This document shows positions 7,120 through 13,014 of a stretch of 13,014 bases of DNA, in pieces; positions within the stretch are counted from its first letter, which is position 1, and the number at the start of each line of letters is the position of its first letter. Both the position numbers and the translations under genes were made by a program. The stretch is from JAHRVQ01 sp047616645. GTDB taxonomy: Bacteria; Pseudomonadota; Gammaproteobacteria; Pseudomonadales; Azotimanducaceae. Where the stretch lies: positions 1-13,014 of the forward strand of contig JBLHIH010000112.1 in NCBI GenBank assembly GCA_047616645.1, written 5' to 3'. Under the pieces are notes generated by a model. The model had not been told where the DNA came from. It saw nothing but the letters and a program-made list of their open reading frames with translations, and ran no database searches.

Positions 7120-8249
7120 TGAAGCCCTTAAAACTGGGGCTTATTATCAATCCAATTGCTGGAATTGGTGGGCCGACCGGTCTCAAAGGCAGCGATGGAG
7201 TTGAGACTCTCGCAGAGGCAATTTCTCGGGGTGGAATAAAGCGAATTTACGCGCGTGTCGACATTGTGCTGAGTGCTTTGCGATCCTTTTCTGATAGGAT
7301 TGAATTACATACAATCCCAGGCCCAATGGGAGCCGAACTTTGCGAAAAACTAGGATGGAAAATTCAAGTTCATGAGATGGCGGTTCCATTGGAGACAAAT
7401 TCATCGCACACTTGTGAGGCTGTCAGGTTGTTGCAAGATGCTAATTTAGATTTGTTAATGTTTGCAGGAGGAGATGGGACGGCGCGTGATGTTCTTGAAG
7501 ATCTTAAAGAATCACAATCAATTCTAGGGATCCCGGGTGGGGTCAAAATGCATTCTGGCGTTTTTGCAAATAATCCAATGGGCGCTGCTAAAATCATTAT
7601 TAGAATGATCAAGGGTGACTTGCTTAATCTGATGAGAGCAGAAGTTCGGGATATTGATGAAGATGCTTTTCGCTTAGGTATTGTCCGTAGTCAATATTTT
7701 GGAGAGTGTTGGGTGCCTGAAGAAGTACAGCATATACAGGCAGTTAAATCAGGTAACGTAACCGTAGATGAAATTATTATAGAAGATATTGCTGCCGCTG
7801 TGATAGATGACATGATATCTGACTGTTATTACATAATAGGTTCTGGGTCGACATGCGCTGCAGTCATGAATCAATTGGGAATAGACAATACTTTGTTAGG
7901 TGTGGACATTATTTTCAACAAGCAATTGGTCTTAGCCGATGCGCATGAAAAACAATTATTTGAGTTTTGTTCAGCACGTATAGGAAAAGCGAAGTTTAAA
8001 ATTTTAATCACAGTTATTGGTGGGCAAGGTCATATTTTTGGACGTGGGAATCAGCAACTGAGTCCCCGTTTGCTTCGTACTATTGGCTTGGACAATATTG
8101 ACATTATCGCAAGTGAAGAAAAACTCGACGCGATAGACAATCGCTTGCTGGTTGATACTGGAGATAAGTATTTGGATGAATCCTTATCAGGTTATCACAG
8201 GGTACGTACGGGCTTTGACTCCTCCGTACTGTGTAAAGTGTATTTCTAG
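7119..8249 (+). CDS. ATP-NAD kinase-like family protein (COG3199/AcoX-like)
   Basis: A 376-residue protein of the NAD-kinase-like superfamily. The N terminus has LGLIINPIAGIGG, the nucleotide-binding GGDGTARDVL lies at 117-126, and the second conserved loop GIPGGVKMHSGVFANNP at 137-153. A second domain includes IIGSGSTCAAVMNQLG and ITVIGGQGHIFGRGNQQLSP, which is typical of this long subfamily and absent from the shorter NAD kinase NadK. Relatives are annotated as predicted polyphosphate/ATP-NAD kinases; AcoX of acetoin operons is in the same group, but no acetoin genes are nearby. Phosphorylation of NAD or a related small molecule is therefore an inference from the fold. Its start overlaps the EpmC stop by one base, so it is the last gene of that operon. 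It faces the next gene tail to tail. Confidence 0.85.
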   Translation: MKPLKLGLIINPIAGIGGPTGLKGSDGVETLAEAISRGGIKRIYARVDIVLSALRSFSDRIELHTIPGPMGAELCEKLGWKIQVHEMAVPLETNSSHTCEAVRLLQDANLDLLMFAGGDGTARDVLEDLKESQSILGIPGGVKMHSGVFANNPMGAAKIIIRMIKGDLLNLMRAEVRDIDEDAFRLGIVRSQYFGECWVPEEVQHIQAVKSGNVTVDEIIIEDIAAAVIDDMISDCYYIIGSGSTCAAVMNQLGIDNTLLGVDIIFNKQLVLADAHEKQLFEFCSARIGKAKFKILITVIGGQGHIFGRGNQQLSPRLLRTIGLDNIDIIASEEKLDAIDNRLLVDTGDKYLDESLSGYHRVRTGFDSSVLCKVYF

Positions 8250-8267
8250 GCATCATTGATATGTCTA

Positions 8268-8741
8268 TCAGATTCTTAGAATATGGCGTACCAATTTTGA
8301 AATGGCGATTGATGAACCTCCCTTCAATGCACTTCTTAACTGGTTAATAACAAGCTTTTGATCCTCTATTACTGATGGACTAAGTTCTTGAGTTGCCTGT
8401 AAGGCGACTACCTTTTGACGCTCTAGATGTAGATTGGGATCAACATAAATAGGTTCAGCGATTTCTGAAAGCCTTAGGAAAGCTTTATGTGTCATGATGG
8501 CTTGGTCGATGCCGTCTTGGCGAATTTCATCGCTATATCTCAGATAACCCTCATCAGAAAGCCAAATCAGGGCATAAAACCCGGCAGTATAATGTGCGCT
8601 ATGCAGCCCGTATTCATCGGGTTCGTCTATTCCCGCCACTTCATCGACATACATGGCACTTTTTATAGGAAAGTTTTCATAGAGTATGGCCAATATCTTA
8701 GCGATATGCCGGTAAAAGTTTTCAATATTGATATCAGCCAT
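8268..8741 (-). CDS. Unrecognised soluble protein, 157 residues
   Basis: I recognise no named domain. The protein has no signal peptide or membrane segment and looks largely helical: an acidic N-terminal half (ENFYRHIAKILAILYENFP, then DEPDEYGLHSAHYTAGFYAL), a WLSDEGYLRY motif and an amphipathic C-terminal third. WLSDEGYL followed by RQDGIDQAIMTHKAF could be a winged-helix-like or small regulatory fold, but that is only an impression. The frame is long, with gene-like codon use, and is supported by its convergent position 18 bases from the previous gene and its divergent position relative to the lipoprotein gene. The Shine-Dalgarno is weak; TTATAAT lies just upstream and may be a -10 box. The operator-like palindrome at 8794-8806 is 52 bases upstream and may also govern this gene. 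Confidence 0.6.
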   Translation of the reverse strand: MADINIENFYRHIAKILAILYENFPIKSAMYVDEVAGIDEPDEYGLHSAHYTAGFYALIWLSDEGYLRYSDEIRQDGIDQAIMTHKAFLRLSEIAEPIYVDPNLHLERQKVVALQATQELSPSVIEDQKLVINQLRSALKGGSSIAISKLVRHILRI

Positions 8742-8772
8742 TCAGAAATTATAACCAATGGTCGATTAAAGC

Positions 8773-8793
8773 GCTTGGTTTACTGCTTGGTTT
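8773..8793 (+). repeat. Short direct repeat GCTTGGTTT, period 12
   Basis: GCTTGGTTT occurs at 8773-8781 and again at 8785-8793. The second copy runs straight into the operator-like palindrome. It is short but exact and lies in the divergent promoter region. Confidence 0.7.
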
Positions 8794-8808
8794 GACATAA
8801 TATGTCGA
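8792..8808. promoter_or_regulatory. Operator-like palindrome, site 1
   Basis: TTGACATAATATGTCGA contains GACATA-A-TATGTC, a perfect 6-base inverted repeat around a single central base. The same 17 bases recur exactly at 12680-12696. It lies between the divergent genes at 8268-8741 and 8886-9833. It could bind a dimeric repressor or activator; the regulator is not identified. A weak candidate promoter (TTGGTT 8775-8780, 17 bases, TAATAT 8798-8803) would place the site over its -10 box. Confidence 0.65.
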
Positions 8809-8885
8809 TGTTCTCGCTCGTAAATCTCACGAGGTAACGAGTGCACTGTGAGAAGTTATTAATTATATGACAGGATGATGAAAAC

Positions 8886-9833
8886 TTGACTGATTTCCAT
8901 CGAATATTGGCTACATTTGGTCTTACCCTATTATTGGGAGCTTGTAGTTCTGGGGATGCCCAATTGGAGGGAGAGTTACTCTCTACGGAAAACCGTCTCT
9001 CAGAATTAGGAGATGCACTTAAAGTAGGCTCATTGAGAAATGCTTCATTTATCAAGCAGTACAGCAATATTCTCAGGCAGAGCAAGCCAGAGTTAGCGCC
9101 TTTGCTATCAGAACTCGAGAAAGAAGCGACCCTAGCCAACCCGATTTATAGAAGCCTAGAGGGCAGGTTTGATGCTGTCAGAGACAATACTGAGAATTTT
9201 GATTCCTGGGTTGAAAAGGTCGAAGAGTTAAAACTTATTCAAGCTGCTGCCAATGTATCCGCCTTCAACGACGCGCTTTCTGACACCGTCAATGTGATTG
9301 CTGATCTTTCCCAAGGTCAACTTGCCCGGGTGAACGCAGTTGCAAAAGAAACCGAAACTAAGATGAATAGCTCAAAGGACTTCGGAGCAGGAAGTCAATA
9401 TATGGGTAACCCCCACTACGGACATTGGTCTCACGGATCTGGTGGATCATTCTGGGCTTGGTATGGACAATATCATTTCTTCAGTAGTATGTTTGGTGGA
9501 CGTCGTCACTATTATAATGATTGGGCTGGCGGCCGATCCTATTCTTACTATTCGGATATAGGCAGAAATAGCTACACGTCTAGGTCACAACGTTCAGGTC
9601 AACGAGATGTCCAGCAACGGGCAAAGAAACAATTTGGCTCAAGCGGTAAGTTTAAAAGCCCTTATGCAAAATCGAGAACCGGTGCAACTGGCATGAGCAA
9701 GCCCAGTGTCGCACAACAAAAATCTGCTTTTAAGAGCCCGTATGCTAAAAGTGGATCCTCGACAAGCAAATATCAAAGTAGTACTCGTAACAGCAGTCAT
9801 AGAACCTCTCGTGGAACATCACGAGGTAAGTAG
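8886..9833 (+). CDS. Lipoprotein with helical domain and Tyr/Gly/Ser-rich basic tail
   Basis: A 315-residue predicted lipoprotein starting at TTG, with AGGA ten bases upstream. No in-frame ATG or GTG exists after the previous stop, and the TTG gives a proper signal: LLLGAC with lipidated Cys20 and Ser at +2, which favours the outer membrane. Residues 25-165 are helical with heptad-like Leu/Glu/Lys patterns, perhaps a coiled-coil hairpin. From about 170 the chain changes to aromatic and Gly-rich sequence (MGNPHYGHWSHGSGGSFWAWYG, then MFGGRRHYYNDWAGG) and then a Ser/Arg/Lys-rich tail with two copies of FKSPYAKS (256-263 and 282-289), ending in SRGTSRGK. Function is unknown. Similar lipoproteins are, as far as I recall, found beside DUF350 genes. 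It heads a unit with the DUF350 and spermidine-synthase-like genes, so an envelope role in the same system is likely. Confidence 0.75.
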   Translation: MTDFHRILATFGLTLLLGACSSGDAQLEGELLSTENRLSELGDALKVGSLRNASFIKQYSNILRQSKPELAPLLSELEKEATLANPIYRSLEGRFDAVRDNTENFDSWVEKVEELKLIQAAANVSAFNDALSDTVNVIADLSQGQLARVNAVAKETETKMNSSKDFGAGSQYMGNPHYGHWSHGSGGSFWAWYGQYHFFSSMFGGRRHYYNDWAGGRSYSYYSDIGRNSYTSRSQRSGQRDVQQRAKKQFGSSGKFKSPYAKSRTGATGMSKPSVAQQKSAFKSPYAKSGSSTSKYQSSTRNSSHRTSRGTSRGK

Positions 9834-9869
9834 TAAAACTTAATGGGTCAGACACTTTAAGTAGTGAGG

Positions 9870-9903
9870 CTTTTTACTTAGCGAAACTTTTTACTTAGCA
9901 AAA
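9870..9903 (+). repeat. Tandem 17-bp duplication before the DUF350 gene
   Basis: CTTTTTACTTAGCGAAA (9870-9886) is repeated as CTTTTTACTTAGCAAAA (9887-9903), with 16 of 17 bases identical. The second copy ends right at the GAAGGA ribosome binding site (9904-9909) of the gene starting at 9918. Confidence 0.9.
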
Positions 9904-9917
9904 GAAGGAATAATTCA

Positions 9918-10835
9918 ATGGGTGACCTGATAGATTCAGTTTTGCAAAATATAGGATCGGTTGATATCTATATTTACCAAATATTGCTAATCGATCTTAC
10001 TATTGCCGTGATTATGATCGCTGGATTAAGGTTTATCATGGGTCTTGTCGCTAATGTAAATAGCGCTGAGGAATTGGCATCTAGAGATAATGTGGCGTTT
10101 GGGATTGCGATGGCTGGGGGTATTGTTTCTCTTGCCCTTATGTTGACTGGGGCGGTATCTGGTGAGCCTGGTTCGACTTATCTGGATGAAGTCATTAGCG
10201 TACTCTCCTACGGTGTATTGGGTTTGATTTTGATAAAAGTCGGACGATACTTTCAAGATAAATTGTTATTTACTGAAATTGAAATCCAATCAGAAATTAA
10301 AGCGGGAAATTTAGCGGCGGCATTAGTGGATGCTGCTAATACTATTGCAACAGGTCTAGTATTGCGTGCCGTGATGTTGTGGGTAGAGAGTGATACCTTG
10401 GATGGGATTTTAGTTGTACTGGCTGCGTTTGTACTGACGCAATTGTTACTCGCCTTAGTGACCAAATATCGTTTGGTCGTTTATTCTAAACGTCATTCAG
10501 GAGAGAGCTTGCAACAAGCGTTGAAATCAGGACAAGTTGCTTTGTCTGTTCGATTCTTTGGCCATCTAATTGGCGTTGCACTGGCGCTTACGGCCGCGTC
10601 TGGCGTAGTTTCCTATAATCCTGATGGACTACTTGCTGCCTTAGTTTTGTGGTCAGCCATTACAATATTTTTTGCCATTATGGTCTCCTTGTTAGCGATT
10701 GTTGCAAGAAATGTAATCCTCATGGGCATAGATGTAGTAGAGGAAGTGAATAAGCAGAATAACATCGGTGTCGCCGCCATAGAGGCATCGATATATATCG
10801 CTATTGGTTTATTTTTTACTGCACTATTCAGCTAG
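9918..10835 (+). CDS. Double DUF350 (YjfL-like) inner-membrane protein
   Basis: A 305-residue protein with about eight membrane segments (roughly 22-45, 58-80, 92-112, 132-156, 162-183, 205-230, 238-262 and 283-303), arranged as two four-helix DUF350 units. Repeats of the family's GN/GQ-x-A-x-A pattern are visible: SRDNVAFGIAMAGG at 55, IKAGNLAAALVDAANTIATG at 127, LKSGQVALSVRFFGHLIGVAL at 202 and NNIGVAAIEASIYIAIGL at 281. DUF350 proteins have no settled biochemical function; they occur with PspA-like, spermidine-synthase-like and glutathionylspermidine-synthase-like genes. The Shine-Dalgarno GAAGGA is eight bases from the ATG. Spacing is 84 bases from the lipoprotein gene and 41 to the next gene, consistent with one operon. 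Confidence 0.85.
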   Translation: MGDLIDSVLQNIGSVDIYIYQILLIDLTIAVIMIAGLRFIMGLVANVNSAEELASRDNVAFGIAMAGGIVSLALMLTGAVSGEPGSTYLDEVISVLSYGVLGLILIKVGRYFQDKLLFTEIEIQSEIKAGNLAAALVDAANTIATGLVLRAVMLWVESDTLDGILVVLAAFVLTQLLLALVTKYRLVVYSKRHSGESLQQALKSGQVALSVRFFGHLIGVALALTAASGVVSYNPDGLLAALVLWSAITIFFAIMVSLLAIVARNVILMGIDVVEEVNKQNNIGVAAIEASIYIAIGLFFTALFS

Positions 10836-10876
10836 TTCAAATAGATTACACTTGATTCCAGCATTGTGACTGCCCC

Positions 10877-12574
10877 GTGAAGTTGTTCAAATCGCGTCCC
10901 TATTTGCTTGATGACATTATCCTCATTGGGATTATGGCGATACTTGCTGGCTGTGGTCTTATTTATGAATACTTGCTGTCCCACTATGCGAGTAGGATCT
11001 TAGGCGTAGTTGAGTCAACGATATATACAATGATTGGGCTCATGATTGTCAGCATGGGTTTTGGTTCTTTTGCAGCTAAACATTTCAAAGATCCTTTTAC
11101 TTCCTTCGCTTGGCTCGAATCGATCATTGCGCTATTGGGAATCACTTGCATACTGATAATTGCTGCTTCTGTCTCCTTTGGTAGTTTGTTACCTCAAGTC
11201 GTTGCAGAAGTCTTTAATTTACCGGCTGATCTTCGGCCTAAAGGTGGTTTTTTTGCTACGCTCAGATCGGCTTCCTATTTTACGCCTTATTTCTTTGGTG
11301 CCCTCATTGGTTTTCTCATTGGTATGGAAATTCCATTAATTGCGAGGGTTCGCGAAATGGTTTATGGGCAGCACTTGGAACACAATGCGGGAACGATCTA
11401 TGGCGCGGACTATATTGGGGCGGGCATAGGCGCTGCTGTATGGGTGATAGTCATGCTGTCGATCGATATCACAAAGGCAGCTGTTATGACGGCCTTAGTC
11501 AATTTGTTGGCAGGACTGATTTTTCTATTTCGCTATAAAGCTAAAATCCGGAGGGTAGGGCGCCTATTTTCCATGCACATTTTTGTTGCAGTAATCGCGA
11601 TTGCAGTTTATCAATTTGGAGATGATTGGGCTTCAAATATGACGAATACCTTATTTGAAGATGACGTTGTTTATTCCGCTTCAAGTCACTATCAAAATTT
11701 CACCATTACAGAACGTTATATCACTGATTCGGATAGCCCGGTTTATGGATTTTATATCAATGGCCGACTTCAATTTTCAAGTGAAGATGAGCACATCTAT
11801 CATGGCATGTTGGTTTATCCGAGCCTGCTCACTGCGCCAAAGAATCCAAAGGTATTGATAATCGGAGGCGGCGATGGACTTGCATTAAGAGATGTTCTAA
11901 ATTTTGAACCTGAATCGGTCACACTAATAGATTTAGATGCTGAGCTAGTGAAACTTTTCACATCTAGCAATGAAATGTCAGCACAGCAGGATTCTCTTGT
12001 CAGACTAAATAAATTTGCTTTTGATGATGATAGGGTGAAAGTTATTAATGGTGATGCTTTTATTGAAATTAATAAGCTTCTTGAAGATGGAGAATTATAT
12101 GATGCCATCATTGTAGATCTGCCCGACCCAAGTCACCCAGATCTTGATCGCCTCTATAGTGATCATTTCTACTCAAGACTCAAAGCACTGTTAAGTGGCA
12201 ACGGTGTATTAGTTGCGCAATCAACAAGTCCATACCATGCGAAGAAAGCATTTATTAGCATAGGCAAAACAGTTGAGGCTGTTGGGTTTAATCAGGTTGA
12301 ACAATATCGTCAAAATATACCGAGTTTTGGGGAATGGGGTTGGACCATCGCAACCAATGGCCCAAAATCTGTTCGTAGCGCTATAATTGAGCTTGATACT
12401 ATGGCGGTAAAACATTCATGGCTGACGCGGGACTTACTGGTTGCAGCATTCGAGTTTCCAGCAAATTTTTATCAAAACAAAGATGAGATAGAAGTGAATC
12501 ACTTAGGGACCAATCGTATTTATCGCTATCATGATGAGGCCTGGCGAGGAGATTTAGGCATTTATCGCAATTAG
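10877..12574 (+). CDS. Membrane-anchored spermidine synthase-like aminopropyltransferase
   Basis: A 565-residue fusion. Residues 1-250 form a membrane domain with about seven helices (12-34, 47-67, 77-101, 134-155, 176-196, 200-220, 229-248). From about 265 it follows the spermidine/spermine synthase fold: a beta-strand region with NGRLQFSSEDEHIYHGML (substrate lid), the S-adenosyl nucleotide-binding IIGGGDGLALRDVL (Gly330-Gly334), LIDLDAELVKLF, VINGDAFIEIN and the active-site strand DAIIVDLPDPSHPDLDRLYS (Asp414, Asp417). Soluble SpeE is about 290 residues, so the membrane half is the extra part. The usual YHE in the lid is YHG here (308-310), and the following conserved His is Tyr314. The product may thus not be spermidine. 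The start is GTG at 10877; a stop at 10853-10855 and the lack of other in-frame starts leave no longer choice. The Shine-Dalgarno is poor. Confidence 0.85.
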   Translation: MKLFKSRPYLLDDIILIGIMAILAGCGLIYEYLLSHYASRILGVVESTIYTMIGLMIVSMGFGSFAAKHFKDPFTSFAWLESIIALLGITCILIIAASVSFGSLLPQVVAEVFNLPADLRPKGGFFATLRSASYFTPYFFGALIGFLIGMEIPLIARVREMVYGQHLEHNAGTIYGADYIGAGIGAAVWVIVMLSIDITKAAVMTALVNLLAGLIFLFRYKAKIRRVGRLFSMHIFVAVIAIAVYQFGDDWASNMTNTLFEDDVVYSASSHYQNFTITERYITDSDSPVYGFYINGRLQFSSEDEHIYHGMLVYPSLLTAPKNPKVLIIGGGDGLALRDVLNFEPESVTLIDLDAELVKLFTSSNEMSAQQDSLVRLNKFAFDDDRVKVINGDAFIEINKLLEDGELYDAIIVDLPDPSHPDLDRLYSDHFYSRLKALLSGNGVLVAQSTSPYHAKKAFISIGKTVEAVGFNQVEQYRQNIPSFGEWGWTIATNGPKSVRSAIIELDTMAVKHSWLTRDLLVAAFEFPANFYQNKDEIEVNHLGTNRIYRYHDEAWRGDLGIYRN

Positions 12575-12592
12575 GGCTTAGGAGGGAAATAG

Positions 12593-12628
12593 GTGAAATG
12601 TAAAATATTTATCGATTTTATATTATAA
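12593..12628 (+). other. Possible 11-residue leader ORF with strong Shine-Dalgarno
   Basis: AGGAGGG at 12580-12586 precedes a GTG at 12593 by an ideal distance and opens an 11-codon frame (MKCKIFIDFIL, stop at 12626-12628). It lies right after the aminopropyltransferase gene. The near-perfect Shine-Dalgarno is better than that of most genes in this window, which is the only reason to list it. It may be chance. Confidence 0.25.
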
Positions 12629-12641
12629 AGACAAAAAAAGG

Positions 12642-12660
12642 TTTGACATATTATGTCAAA
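12642..12660. promoter_or_regulatory. Operator-like palindrome, site 2 (perfect 19-mer)
   Basis: TTTGACATA-T-TATGTCAAA is a perfect inverted repeat with 9-base arms and one central base. It shares the core of site 1 and site 3 and covers the -35 box of the candidate promoter for the DUF2170 gene. Its centre is 37 bases from that of site 3, about three and a half helical turns. Confidence 0.7.
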
Positions 12661-12670
12661 CACATAAACT
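12643..12670 (+). promoter_or_regulatory. Candidate sigma70 promoter of the DUF2170 gene
   Basis: The consensus -35 TTGACA (12643-12648) is followed after 16 bases by TAAACT (12665-12670, 4 of 6 to TATAAT). Transcription would begin near 12677, giving a leader of about 33 bases. Palindrome site 2 lies over the -35 box and site 3 just after the start point, an arrangement that suggests repression. Confidence 0.5.
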
Positions 12671-12679
12671 GAGCATCAC

Positions 12680-12696
12680 TTGACATAATATGTCGA
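12680..12696. promoter_or_regulatory. Operator-like palindrome, site 3
   Basis: TTGACATAATATGTCGA, identical over 17 bases to site 1 (8792-8808), lies immediately before the Shine-Dalgarno (AGAGGAG, 12697-12703) of the DUF2170 gene. The TTGACA within it has no matching -10 box downstream, so it is more likely a binding site than a promoter element. Confidence 0.65.
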
Positions 12697-12709
12697 AGAG
12701 GAGAAAAGA

Positions 12710-13014
12710 ATGGACACAAGAGATTTGGCCTTACGTATTTCAGATCTATCAAGTTTCGAAGGTTACCAATTTGATTGTCAGCCCATACCAGGTGAGACGG
12801 AAGTATTACAGATCACATTACGGGAGTTTGAAGAACTGCCATGTTTTGTCTCTGTGACAGATACCCAAATCTTATGTATCACTTATCTATTTGCTGAAAA
12901 TGAAGTGAAGTCAGATAAACGTGCAGAAATGATGGAAGAAATGTTGGAGCTAAATATTCCAATGCCCTTGTCTTCATTTGCTAAATTAGGTGACCGTTAT
13001 GTCATCTTCGGAGC
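12710..13014 (+). CDS. DUF2170 (YjfI-like) protein, N-terminal 101 residues, cut by window edge
   Basis: The frame starts at ATG 12710 with a strong Shine-Dalgarno (AGAGGAG, six bases away) and is open to the window end. The translated part has the features I associate with DUF2170/YjfI: GETEVLQITLREFEELPCFVSVTD, QILCITYLFAENEVKSDKRAEM and LNIPMPLSSFAKLGDRYVIFG. The family has about 120-150 residues, so most of the gene is here. In known clusters YjfI-like genes precede a PspA-like gene (YjfJ) and other yjf genes, including DUF350 (yjfL). The function is unknown; the protein is predicted to be cytoplasmic. The two palindromes upstream suggest tight control by an unidentified regulator shared with the unit at 8886-12574. 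Confidence 0.8.
   Translation, partial: MDTRDLALRISDLSSFEGYQFDCQPIPGETEVLQITLREFEELPCFVSVTDTQILCITYLFAENEVKSDKRAEMMEEMLELNIPMPLSSFAKLGDRYVIFG

Noticed and set aside
8257..8270. TGATA-TATCA hairpin between the convergent genes
   Set aside because: Five AT-rich pairs with no T run; not credible as a bidirectional terminator.
9850..9875. Possible terminator hairpin (CACT...AGTG then T run) after the lipoprotein gene
   Set aside because: The stem has only four pairs and the T run belongs to the 17-bp tandem repeat; the downstream gene looks co-transcribed.
12642..12696. The three palindromes as a CRISPR or transposon-end repeat set
   Set aside because: There are only three copies, at unequal distances, all next to gene starts, with no spacers; an operator explains them better.

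Overview
The window looks like the chromosome of a gammaproteobacterium, probably marine or aquatic and not closely related to the usual model species. The main evidence is an EpmC-type elongation factor P hydroxylase, a TusA-like sulfurtransferase and lipoprotein signals of the proteobacterial kind. The base composition is moderately AT-rich. No rRNA, tRNA, CRISPR array or complete mobile element was seen.

Layout. (1) Bases 1-523 hold the 5' end of an ISL3-type insertion sequence on the minus strand. Its transposase frame is broken, and a terminal inverted repeat candidate lies at 509-523. (2) 664-1314 (-) is a lipoprotein related to LpqC/PHB-depolymerase-type hydrolases. It lacks the nucleophile serine and the N-terminal part of the fold. 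(3) 1700-5396 (+) is a two-gene overlapping operon: a quinohemoprotein alcohol dehydrogenase, then a sorbosone-dehydrogenase-like quinoprotein with its own cytochrome c domain. Together they suggest periplasmic oxidation of alcohols and then aldehydes or sugars, feeding electrons to the respiratory chain. (4) A small ABM-fold monooxygenase-like gene (5410-5697, -) converges on that operon. (5) 5822-8249 (+) is a tight operon: TusA-like protein, gamma-glutamylcyclotransferase-like protein, EpmC and an ATP-NAD-kinase-like protein. (6) 8268-8741 (-) is an unrecognised soluble protein. (7) 8886-12574 (+) encodes a lipoprotein with a Tyr/Gly/Ser-rich tail, a double DUF350 membrane protein and a membrane-anchored spermidine-synthase-like enzyme. 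(8) From 12710 to the window edge is the start of a DUF2170 (YjfI-like) gene.

Parts 7 and 8 form the most interesting region. DUF2170, DUF350, aminopropyltransferase-like enzymes and PspA-type proteins are known to recur together in membrane-stress or polyamine-linked gene clusters, and here the two transcription units appear tied by one operator. An identical 17-base sequence containing a palindrome (GACATAATATGTC core) occurs before the lipoprotein gene and before the DUF2170 gene. A third, perfectly symmetric 19-base copy overlaps a good -35 box in front of DUF2170. No known regulator is assigned to this motif here. Several leaders also carry short tandem duplications (11 bp x3, 12 bp x2, 15 bp x2, 17 bp x2).
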